Origin: Anaerolineales bacterium UBA2181
Lineage (GTDB): Bacteria; Chloroflexota; Anaerolineae; Promineifilales; UBA4811
Reading direction: 5' to 3'
NCBI GenBank assembly: GCA_002328075.1
Contig: DCVT01000037.1
Span: forward strand, 85,336 to 149,335
Length of the DNA: 64,000 bases
Both the position numbers and the translations under genes were made by a program. Of the stretch, positions 36,123 through 43,972 are shown one piece after another. Position 1 is the first letter of the stretch; the number at the start of each line of letters is the position of its first letter. The notes below the pieces were generated by a model. The model made no database searches, was not told where the DNA came from, and saw only the letters and a program-made list of their open reading frames with translations.

Positions 36123-36154
36123 CGAGCAGATCTCAGAGAGGTGGATGACTGAGC

Positions 36155-36517
36155 ATGAACGAGACTGAATTGGCTGCCCTCAAGAAACAGCTATGGGCGA
36201 ATTCGCTGGGTTTGGTTCTCCTGAACGTGGACCTGAACCTGTACAAGGCCCAGATCGCGCAGAGGCGCTGGGGAACACCCGGCGGAAACGATGTGGCACA
36301 GGTTCATTACGGCGTCATCGAGCAATTGCTTGAACGTACTCGGTGGCCGGAGGCGTTGGACGATGCGGTCAAGGATTTTTCCGACCACCTGACCATTTTC
36401 CGGGGCCATCTGAAGGCGATGGACGTCACCCGCGTAAGCTATGAGGCGACGCGACTGGCCAACGCTTTTGCGGCGCTGCAACAAGGCCTGGAGACCTGGG
36501 CTGCGATCACCGAGTAG
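36155..36517 (+). CDS. Small helical protein of unknown function between two ubiD genes
   Basis: 120 residues, not recognised. The sequence looks all-helical, with leucine/alanine-rich segments (LAALKKQLWANSLGLVLLNVDL and EATRLANAFAALQQGLETW). It has a His in VHYGVIEQLL and DHLTIFRGHLKAMD but no cysteines, so it is unlike the small zinc-binding BsdD/VdcD subunits of hydroxyarylic acid decarboxylases. AGAGAGGTGG precedes ATG 36155. The position between two ubiD genes suggests a subunit or chaperone of a UbiD enzyme. Confidence 0.75.
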   Translation: MNETELAALKKQLWANSLGLVLLNVDLNLYKAQIAQRRWGTPGGNDVAQVHYGVIEQLLERTRWPEALDDAVKDFSDHLTIFRGHLKAMDVTRVSYEATRLANAFAALQQGLETWAAITE

Positions 36518-36542
36518 GAAAAGCGGTCTATCCAACTATGCT

Positions 36543-36595
36543 AGAGCGGCGAACCCGGACCGTCAGATCTGTTTCGTTGGGCCGGGCGCCGCTCT
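36543..36595 (+). repeat. Strong hairpin upstream of the third ubiD
   Basis: Outer perfect 9-bp stem AGAGCGGCG/CGCCGCTCT (36543-36551 and 36587-36595), continued by CCCGG/CCGGG (36554-36558 and 36582-36586) across a two-base bulge. It ends 20 bp before ATG 36615 and has no T-run, so it may modulate translation or stabilise mRNA rather than terminate. Confidence 0.55.
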
Positions 36596-36614
36596 CCCGT
36601 TTCAGAGGTGACTG

Positions 36615-37970
36615 ATGGCGTTTTCCGATCTTCGCGCGTTCCTGAGGGTGCTGCGTGAACGGGGAGAAATGGTAGACATTACTGAGGAGGTCGATCCACG
36701 ACACGAGATCGCTGCTTACATTCGCAAGACCTCCGATATTCAGGGGCCCGCCCTCTTTTTTGCCAATGTGCGCGGCCACAGCATGCCTGTGGTTGGGGGG
36801 GTCTTTTCCACCCGCCAACGTGCCCTGTTGGCGCTAGAGGTTGACAACTCGCTGGCGTTGGCCAAGTTCACGCACGCGCTGCAGCATCCCATACCAACTG
36901 CGCCGGTGGAGGAGGGCGTGTGCCAGGAGGTTGTCTACGTGGGCGACCAGGTAGATCTTGGAAACCTCCCAATTCCGACGCAGGGGCGGTTGGATCCCGG
37001 ACCCTATATTCTGGCCGGCATTCAGATCAGCCAGGACCCCGATACCGGTTCGCGCAACGCCTCCATCTACCGGATGGAGGTCAAGGGCCGCAATCGGTTG
37101 GCGCTTTCGGCGCACGCGTTTCAGGATATATCGGTCCAATTCAGCCGGGCTGAATCCCGCGGCCAGCCACTGGAGGTGGCGGTGGCCATCGGCGTGGATC
37201 CCGTCATCTCGCTGGCCACCCAAGCGAAGGTGCCGTACGGGTATGACGAATTGGCGCTGGCCGGCGGGTTGCGGGGCGAGGCGGTCCAGGTGGTGCGCTG
37301 CAGGACGGTGGACCTGTGGGTGCCGGCTACATCGGAGATCGTCATTGAAGGCCGAGTGTTACCGGGGATCCGGGAGATCGAGGGTCCGTTCGGCGAATTC
37401 GGCGGCTACTATGGGCCAACCGAGAACGACCCGATCATGGAGGTGACGGCCGTCACCCACCGCCATGACGCCTTTTTCCAGACCGTGCTCACCGGAATTC
37501 CCATCACCGAGAACCACGTGATGAAAGAGCTGCCGTACGAGGCGGCGCTATTCGCAGATCTCAAGCGGGTGTTTCCTAACGTCTGCAACGTGCACTATGC
37601 GCCGGCCGGCGGGGCTCAACACCTGGCCATTGTTGCGCTGGACCAAAAGTACAAGGGTGAGGCGCGCAACGTCATCCTGGCGGCGCTTGGACACCATTCG
37701 CGGCCCAAATACGTGTTCTTGGTCGACGAGGACGTGGACATCTATGACATGAACAAGGTGGTCTGGGCCATGGTGTTCCGCTCACAACCCGATCGCGATG
37801 TGATCATCATCCCAAGGGTTGCCGGCGGTCCGCGTGACCCATCGACGTTGGAGCCAGATGTGACTGCGGTGATGGGTTTTGACGCCACCGAGCCCATTGG
37901 CGAAAACTTTCCGCCCTTTTTCGACATTCCCGGCGTGGCAGAGATCAAGATCCCCGGATGGACGGATTGA
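36615..37970 (+). CDS. ubiD: UbiD-family decarboxylase 3
   Basis: 451 residues with Arg153 (ASIYR), Glu256 and Glu261 (EGPFGE) intact and equally spaced. Other family marks are VRCRTVDLWVPATSEIVIEG and FLVDEDVDIYD. AGAGGTGACTG precedes ATG 36615. Compared with copy 2 it has a different C-terminal third (IIIPRVAGGPRDPSTLEPD). It precedes an amidohydrolase and the second AOR, so it may act in the same branch. The reaction is reversible in the family: carboxylation of a ring or decarboxylation of an acid. Confidence 0.93.
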   Translation: MAFSDLRAFLRVLRERGEMVDITEEVDPRHEIAAYIRKTSDIQGPALFFANVRGHSMPVVGGVFSTRQRALLALEVDNSLALAKFTHALQHPIPTAPVEEGVCQEVVYVGDQVDLGNLPIPTQGRLDPGPYILAGIQISQDPDTGSRNASIYRMEVKGRNRLALSAHAFQDISVQFSRAESRGQPLEVAVAIGVDPVISLATQAKVPYGYDELALAGGLRGEAVQVVRCRTVDLWVPATSEIVIEGRVLPGIREIEGPFGEFGGYYGPTENDPIMEVTAVTHRHDAFFQTVLTGIPITENHVMKELPYEAALFADLKRVFPNVCNVHYAPAGGAQHLAIVALDQKYKGEARNVILAALGHHSRPKYVFLVDEDVDIYDMNKVVWAMVFRSQPDRDVIIIPRVAGGPRDPSTLEPDVTAVMGFDATEPIGENFPPFFDIPGVAEIKIPGWTD

Positions 37971-38010
37971 TGCCCGCCCGGCCGCGGGTGCCGTAGCAGC
38001 AGGATAGAGC

Positions 38011-39399
38011 ATGGCGACCATATTTCAAAACGGCCTGGTTGTCACCATGGACCCGCGGCGCCGGGTGCTGCAGCCGGGTACCTTGGTGGTGGAGAAGGGA
38101 ATTCTGGTAGAGGTCTCTGAGCTCGCAAGGCGGGGCGGGGCTTCGGATACGGTGCTGGACTGCCGGGGAAGGATGGTCTTGCCCGGCCTGATCAACATCC
38201 ACGCCCACACAACCGAGGCTCTGTTTCGCGGCTGCGCCACCGATCTTCCGTTTCTTCAGTGGCTCCTGGAGCGAAATCACCCGCTGCTTAAACAGATGCT
38301 CCCGGACGATGCCCGCCTGGCAGGTCTACTCTGCGGGCTGGAGATGCTGGCGTCGGGCACGACCTGCTATCTGGATCCGGAGGTCTGGCCGGAGCACTTT
38401 GCCGGGGTCGCGCAGGCCATGGAAACCATCGGCCTCCGGGCCGGACTGGCGCTGGCTCTGGAGGGTGGCTCGGGCTACAACATGGAGCCGGGAAAGCAGT
38501 TGGTGTCCGATGAGGGGCCAGCGGCGCAGCTTGACGCGGTGCTTGCCTGGCACGACGCGGCCGACCGGCGGCTACAGGTCTGGCTGGGTCCGCGGGTGGT
38601 GAGCGCCATTGACCGGCCGCTGGCTGGGTTCATGCGGGAAGCAGTCGCCGGGTTGGGAACGGGCATCACGGCGCACTTTGCCGAGGTGGAAGAGGATGTC
38701 CGGGAGATCCAACGCGTCCATGGTATTGGCGCGACCGAATACCTGGAAGACTTGGGGCTGTTGGGCCCACAGATGATACTGACCCATGCCATCCGCCTGG
38801 AAGAGGCGGACCTGGATGCTATCGCGCGGACGGATACGCGGATCGCTCACTGCCCGGCCTCCAACCTCAAGTTGGGTAACGGTTTTGCTCCTATCCCTGA
38901 GTTGCTAGACCGAGGGGTGGTAGTGGCTCTCGGGACTGACGGCGGGCTGTGCAACGACACCTACGATCTGTTGCGGGAAATGAACCTGGCAGGGCTGATT
39001 CACAAGGCAAACTACCGCGAGCCCAGGGTCACCCCAGCCGAAAAGATCCTGGAGATGGTCACCTGCGACGGCGCTCGAGCGTTAGGACTGCAGGACCGGA
39101 TCGGCTCGCTGGAGGTTGGCAAACAGGCGGATGTAACTGTCCTTGATCTCCGTGGGATCGGTTGGCGACCTCTGCACAACCCCATTGCCAATCTGGTCTA
39201 CGGCAGCGCCACCCGGGCGTGCGTGGACACGGTGATGGTGGATGGCGAGGTGTTGTTGCAGGAGGGACGGCCGCTGCATCTGGACTGCCAATCGATCATG
39301 AGCCAGGCCCAGGAGCGGTCTCAGGCCATCGTCGCCGGGATCGGCCTGAGCGACGCGGTCAGGTCTCGCTGGCAAGTGCAAGAGCGCGCTGAACGATGA
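38011..39399 (+). CDS. Amidohydrolase (AtzB/TrzA, SAH/MTA-deaminase-like)
   Basis: 462-residue metal-dependent hydrolase of the cytosine deaminase-like amidohydrolase group. Metal and catalytic residues are His64 and His66 (NIHAHT), His222 and Glu225 (ITAHFAEVEE), His259 (LTHAI) and Asp310 (GTDGG), plus the typical IAHCPASNLKLGNG. Relatives hydrolyse C-N bonds of heterocycles (triazines, purines, adenosyl nucleosides, enamides). It would deaminate or dechlorinate a ring, or open a cyclic amide. Its stop overlaps the AOR start (ATGA), so the two are translationally coupled. Confidence 0.9.
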   Translation: MATIFQNGLVVTMDPRRRVLQPGTLVVEKGILVEVSELARRGGASDTVLDCRGRMVLPGLINIHAHTTEALFRGCATDLPFLQWLLERNHPLLKQMLPDDARLAGLLCGLEMLASGTTCYLDPEVWPEHFAGVAQAMETIGLRAGLALALEGGSGYNMEPGKQLVSDEGPAAQLDAVLAWHDAADRRLQVWLGPRVVSAIDRPLAGFMREAVAGLGTGITAHFAEVEEDVREIQRVHGIGATEYLEDLGLLGPQMILTHAIRLEEADLDAIARTDTRIAHCPASNLKLGNGFAPIPELLDRGVVVALGTDGGLCNDTYDLLREMNLAGLIHKANYREPRVTPAEKILEMVTCDGARALGLQDRIGSLEVGKQADVTVLDLRGIGWRPLHNPIANLVYGSATRACVDTVMVDGEVLLQEGRPLHLDCQSIMSQAQERSQAIVAGIGLSDAVRSRWQVQERAER

Positions 39400-41309
39400 A
39401 CGCTCAAGCAGATCGGCCCCACCGCGCCTTTTCCAGCCGGCTGCTAGTGGTAGACCTGGGCAGGCGAACCATCGCGGCAGAGACGCTGGACGAGCGAGTG
39501 GTTCGCCGCTTTGTGGGAAGTCGCGGATTGAATAGCTGGTTGCTCTACCGTTATGGCACGGCAGATTCCGGCCCACTGGACCCGGAGAACCCGCTCATCG
39601 TTGGCCCTGGTCCCCTGACCGGTACCGGATTTCCCACCTCCGCTCGATTCACGGTGACCGCCCGCTCGCCCTTGACCGGCCTATTGGGTGACAGCAATTC
39701 GGGCGGTTATTTTGGCGCGGAGCTCAAGGCGGCCGGCTGGGATGTCCTGATCCTGCGCGGGCAAGCCGACGGCCCGGTGGTGCTCTGGATTCAGGACGGG
39801 CATGCCGAATTGCGGGATGCCCCCGGCTTGTGGGGCAAGAACACGTGGGAGACCACCACTGCCTTGGAAGAGATGGCCGGTGACCGCAGAATCAGGGTTG
39901 CCTGCATCGGACCGGCCGGAGAGCGTCTGGTCCGGTACGCCGCCATCATGAACGAACGGAACCGGGCCGCTGGCCGGACTGGTATGGGGGCGGTGATGGG
40001 CGCCAAACGGTTGAAGGCGATCGCCGTCCGCGGCACCGGCCGCCCAGCTCTGGCGGATGCAGCTGCTTTCCGGCATACCGCGCACCGGCTGGTGCACCAG
40101 ATCCAGCAGGATCGCGGCTTTGAGGCCCGGTCACAATTCGGCACCGCCTCGCTCATGAAGCTCCTCAGCGGTCTTGGGACCGATAGCACGCGCAATCACC
40201 AGGCCGGCTATTTCGAAGGAAACCAGGCTATTGGCCCGGAGGCGTTGGCGGACGGCTACTGGCTGGAGCGAACCGGCTGCTACGCCTGCCCCATACGATG
40301 TAGTCACATGTACCGGGTGCCGCACGGCCCGTATGCCGAGACAGAAGGAGAAGGGCCCGAATACGAGACGTTGAATGCTCTGGGCTCCAAGCTGGGGATC
40401 AACGACCTGCCGGCAATCCTCCACGCCAATACGCTGGCCAACCAGTACGGACTGGACACTATGTCTCTCGGTACCACCATCGCCTTTGCTTTCGAGTGTT
40501 ATGAGCAGGGGTTGATTCGGCCGGAACAGGTCGGTGGCCTCGAGCTGAGCTGGGGCAACAGCGAGGCGATGGTGTCACTGGTGCACCAGATTGCGCTGCG
40601 GCAAGGGATGGGCGACCTGCTGGCGGAAGGCAGCCGACGTGCGTCGAGTGCATTGGGTCCGGCCGCTGCGCGGTATGCGATGCACGTCAAGGGGATGGAG
40701 CTGCCGGCCAGCGACCCGCGCGGCTCTCTGGGCACGGCGCTGAGTTATGCCGTATCGTCGCGGGGCGGCGATCACCTTCGCGCTGGCTTTATGAAAGTCG
40801 AAAAGGCGTGGAAACCGGAGGATGCCCTCCGCTGGGTGGGTTCGGAGAAGGCCGTCGACCCCGCCGACCCGCTGGGCAAGGCTGCCATGGTCTCCTGGGA
40901 AGAGGATCTGTGTGCGGTGGCGGATGCGCTGGGAATCTGCCTTTTCATCTGCTCCTCGCTTATGGCGGTGACGATGGCCGACCTGGCGCTGGCTTTTAGC
41001 CAGGCTACCGGCTGGGAGACGGACGAAGAGACGCTCTGGCGCGCCGGCCGCCGAATCATTACCCTGGAGCGCGCCTACAACCTGCGGCACGGCCTGTCGC
41101 GAGCGGACGACCAGTTGCCGGCTCGGTTCCTGGAGGAACCTTTGCCGGGTGGCAAGTCGGCGGGGCGGATTGCGCACCACCTGGACCAGATGGTGGACGA
41201 GTATTATGCGCACCGCGGCTGGACCGCGCAGGGGGTGCCGACGCCGGAGACGTTGCGCCAGTTGGAGCTGGGAGACCTGGTGCCGGACCTGTGGCCGGCG
41301 GGAGCGTAA
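39396..41309 (+). CDS. Tungsten-dependent aldehyde:ferredoxin oxidoreductase 2
   Basis: 637 residues, slightly longer than copy 1 through an N-terminal extension. The cluster ligands are Cys295, Cys298, Cys302 (CYACPIRC) and Cys515 (DALGICLF); the tungstopterin region has GSRGLNSWLLYRYG and RAAGRTGMGAVMGAKRLKAIA. Unlike copy 1 it has no ferredoxin gene beside it and instead overlaps the amidohydrolase upstream by 4 bp, suggesting that it acts on that enzyme's product or shares its control. Electron partners may be the polyferredoxin at 30058. Confidence 0.92.
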   Translation: MNAQADRPHRAFSSRLLVVDLGRRTIAAETLDERVVRRFVGSRGLNSWLLYRYGTADSGPLDPENPLIVGPGPLTGTGFPTSARFTVTARSPLTGLLGDSNSGGYFGAELKAAGWDVLILRGQADGPVVLWIQDGHAELRDAPGLWGKNTWETTTALEEMAGDRRIRVACIGPAGERLVRYAAIMNERNRAAGRTGMGAVMGAKRLKAIAVRGTGRPALADAAAFRHTAHRLVHQIQQDRGFEARSQFGTASLMKLLSGLGTDSTRNHQAGYFEGNQAIGPEALADGYWLERTGCYACPIRCSHMYRVPHGPYAETEGEGPEYETLNALGSKLGINDLPAILHANTLANQYGLDTMSLGTTIAFAFECYEQGLIRPEQVGGLELSWGNSEAMVSLVHQIALRQGMGDLLAEGSRRASSALGPAAARYAMHVKGMELPASDPRGSLGTALSYAVSSRGGDHLRAGFMKVEKAWKPEDALRWVGSEKAVDPADPLGKAAMVSWEEDLCAVADALGICLFICSSLMAVTMADLALAFSQATGWETDEETLWRAGRRIITLERAYNLRHGLSRADDQLPARFLEEPLPGGKSAGRIAHHLDQMVDEYYAHRGWTAQGVPTPETLRQLELGDLVPDLWPAGA

Positions 41310-41317
41310 GCGGGACG

Positions 41318-42583
41318 ATGACCAGCCCAAACCACCCGTTGGGAGGCGAAACGGGTCCAGGAGGGAATGGCCTCTGGTCGACCATCCGGCAGGCTGCGAC
41401 ATTCGAGGTGCTGGTGGCATGCGCCATCGCCTTTATCAACATATCGGTGGTATCGGCCGCCGGCCCCGTGCTGGGGCAGATTCAAGAAGATTTCCTGATA
41501 CCAACCGCGCTGATGGGACTCATCGGCTCGACCTTTGGTCTGGCCCGGCTGTTGGTTGACCTGCCGGCCGGTAACCTGGCCGGCAGGATGGATGCCCGCT
41601 GGCTGACCGGTGCTGGTCTGATGGTCATGGGGGTGGGTTCGTCCTTGGCCGTATTGGCTGGTTCATACGCCGCGCTGCTGGTGGCCCGGGTGCTGATGGG
41701 CGCTGGGCAATCGGTGGCGTCCATCGCCAACCTTACCTGGATAGTCAACGCCGCAGCACCGGCACTGCGGAACACCGTGATGGCCATGTACCAGACCGGT
41801 ATTGTTACTGCTCTGTCGTTCTACCCCTTTCTCAGCGGTCTGCTGGCCGAGAAACAGGGATGGCGGGCAGCCTTTGTCCTCTGTGCCATCTCGGCTGTAA
41901 TAGGGATCGGCCTGGTACTGCTGGGTGTTCGGCGGGGTCGGCCGTTCCGGCAGGTGGGCGGCTTGGACCACTCTGCCGGAAATGGGCTGAGGGCGTTGGC
42001 CAAACTGCCTCGCATCCAGCGACTGGGTCTCTTGGGCGTTTATGGCAGCATTTTCCTGCTCATGTTCAACAGCGTTGGGTTTGTGGGCACGGCGGTTCCT
42101 CTGTTCGGTCACGAGGTGCTGGCATTGCGGCCGTCGGCCATAGGCACCGGATTGGCGGTGGCCTCGATGATTGGTCTGGCAGTCACCATTCCTGGTGGTG
42201 CGTGGGCCGACCGTTTTGGACCCATGCGCGTCCTGCTACCAGGATTCGCGGCTATTGTGGTGGGTTCACTGGGGTTTTTGCTGGTGCGGGACGCGGTGGG
42301 TTTTGTTTTGGCGGCGGCGGTGGTCGGCTTGTACTCGGCGGGATCCAGCGTTCCCTCGGCAGTCCTGGGCGCCGTGGTTCCCTCGCATCTTCGCGGACCG
42401 GCCGTTGGCCTTTACCGATTGGCAGGGGATATCGGCGTGTTGATTGGCCCGGTTCTCCTGACGTGGGCGATAGACGTTGCCGGTTACCGTTCCGCCATTC
42501 TGGTATCGGCAGCTGTCGCCGCGGTGGTTACGCTCAGCGCCTGGCGGTTGATTGGTCCCTGTGCGGTGGCCTCAAGGTGCTGA
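41318..42583 (+). CDS. MFS transporter
   Basis: 421-residue major facilitator with a hydrophilic N-terminal tail of about 25 residues and the usual series of helices. The first half carries LVDLPAGNLAGRMDAR, a variant of the loop 2-3 motif, and RVLMGAGQS; the second half carries VTIPGGAWADRFGPMRVLL. No substrate class is evident. ATG 41318 lies 8 bp after the AOR stop; a start at 41291 would overlap it. Position suggests uptake of a pathway substrate or export of a product. Confidence 0.88.
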   Translation: MTSPNHPLGGETGPGGNGLWSTIRQAATFEVLVACAIAFINISVVSAAGPVLGQIQEDFLIPTALMGLIGSTFGLARLLVDLPAGNLAGRMDARWLTGAGLMVMGVGSSLAVLAGSYAALLVARVLMGAGQSVASIANLTWIVNAAAPALRNTVMAMYQTGIVTALSFYPFLSGLLAEKQGWRAAFVLCAISAVIGIGLVLLGVRRGRPFRQVGGLDHSAGNGLRALAKLPRIQRLGLLGVYGSIFLLMFNSVGFVGTAVPLFGHEVLALRPSAIGTGLAVASMIGLAVTIPGGAWADRFGPMRVLLPGFAAIVVGSLGFLLVRDAVGFVLAAAVVGLYSAGSSVPSAVLGAVVPSHLRGPAVGLYRLAGDIGVLIGPVLLTWAIDVAGYRSAILVSAAVAAVVTLSAWRLIGPCAVASRC

Positions 42584-42608
42584 TCGTCAACGTAGAGGAG
42601 TTTGGAGT

Positions 42609-43487
42609 ATGGTTCGTATCGAATATGTGGAAGCAGCATCTAGCGACGAGGTTCTGGCGGCATTAAGCCAGTGGGGACCCGATGCGCGGCTGATCGCCGG
42701 CGGCACCGATGTGCTGATGGATATTCGCCGCGGCAAGTACACACCACCGGTGCTGATTGGCATTACCGAGATACCCGAGTTGCAGGGCATTCGGCCGACT
42801 GAGGGCGGCTTGTGGATCGGGGCGGTGACGACGCATCACGCCGTTACGATGTCGCCGCTGGTCCTGGAGAGATACCCGGTTCTGGCATCGGCTTCCGGCA
42901 AGGTGGGGTCGCACCAAATCCGCAACGTTGCCACCATTGGCGGCAATATCTGCAACGCGGTGCCCTGTGCGGACACGGCGCCTGCGTTGCTGGCGTTGGA
43001 TGCCCAAGCGCATGTCCTGGGACCTGAGGGTAAGCGGGTGCTGCCGCTTGATGGTTTTTTTGCCGGCCCCGGGCGGTCAGTATTGGCCCGGAATGAGTTG
43101 CTGCTGGGGTTTGTGCTGCCTGACCGGCTGGCGGGTGCGGGCGGTTCGTATCACAAACACTCCTGGCGCGAGGCGCTGGACATTCAGATGTGCGGGGCGG
43201 CCGTAGTTCTGACGGCCGATCCGGGTGACTGCCGTTGCCTGGAGGCACGGATCGCGCTGGGGACGGCCGGTCCTGTCCCAAGGCGGGCCGACGCGGCCGA
43301 AGCGGCCTTGAAGGGCGCTGTCGTGAACGAGGAACTTGCATCTGAACTCGGGCGGATCGCAGCAGCCGAGGCTCGGCCGCGCACCTCAGCCCGGGCCACG
43401 GAGGAATATCGGCGAGAGATGATCGAGGTGCTGGTCAAGCGCGCGATATTGGACGCGCTGGCTCACATCAAGGGAGCACGGTCGTGA
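42609..43487 (+). CDS. Molybdenum hydroxylase FAD subunit 2 (CoxM-type)
   Basis: 292 residues from ATG 42609 (GGAG close upstream). FAD motifs: RLIAGGTDVLMDIRRGKY (about 28-45) and IRNVATIGGNICNAVPCADT (about 102-121). First gene of the second FAD/2Fe-2S/Mo set. It overlaps the next gene by 4 bp (GTGA). Clearly related to but distinct from the subunit at 26364, so the two sets are not recent copies. Confidence 0.92.
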   Translation: MVRIEYVEAASSDEVLAALSQWGPDARLIAGGTDVLMDIRRGKYTPPVLIGITEIPELQGIRPTEGGLWIGAVTTHHAVTMSPLVLERYPVLASASGKVGSHQIRNVATIGGNICNAVPCADTAPALLALDAQAHVLGPEGKRVLPLDGFFAGPGRSVLARNELLLGFVLPDRLAGAGGSYHKHSWREALDIQMCGAAVVLTADPGDCRCLEARIALGTAGPVPRRADAAEAALKGAVVNEELASELGRIAAAEARPRTSARATEEYRREMIEVLVKRAILDALAHIKGARS

Positions 43488-43972
43488 AAGAGATCACCCT
43501 AAACGTCAATGGCGAGAACCATAGGTTGGAGATCGAGCCCCACTGGACGCTCTTGTATGTTCTTAGGGAGAAATTGGACCTCGTGGGAACCAAGGAGGGC
43601 TGCAACGCCGGCGACTGCGGGGCCTGCACTGTCCTGATTGATGGGAAAGCGATCAACTCCTGTCTGTTCCTGGCGGTGCGAAGCGAGGGGCGTCGAATTG
43701 TCACCATCGAGGGACTGGCCCAGAACGGCAAGTTGCATCCGGTCCAACAGGCGTTTGTGGATGTCGGCGCCGTCCAGTGCGGTTTTTGCACGCCAGGGAT
43801 GGTGCTGCGGGCGGTCAGTTTGCTGGCAGAGAACCCACAACCTGACGCGACTGAGATCCGCCAGGCCATATCAGGTAACCTCTGCCGGTGTACTGGATAC
43901 GTCAAAATCGTGCAAGCCATCGAGCTTGCGGCGCAGGACGTGACAACGGGTAGCGGAGTGTCGGATGAGTAA
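43484..43972 (+). CDS. Molybdenum hydroxylase 2Fe-2S subunit 2 (CoxS-type)
   Basis: 162 residues, GTG start at 43484 with AGGGAG upstream. All eight cluster cysteines are present: Cys40, 45, 48, 60 and Cys99, 102, 134, 136 (VQCGFCTPGM, LCRCTGY). Its 3' end overlaps the start of the molybdopterin subunit by 8 bp, a sign of coupled translation of the complex. Confidence 0.94.
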   Translation: MKEITLNVNGENHRLEIEPHWTLLYVLREKLDLVGTKEGCNAGDCGACTVLIDGKAINSCLFLAVRSEGRRIVTIEGLAQNGKLHPVQQAFVDVGAVQCGFCTPGMVLRAVSLLAENPQPDATEIRQAISGNLCRCTGYVKIVQAIELAAQDVTTGSGVSDE

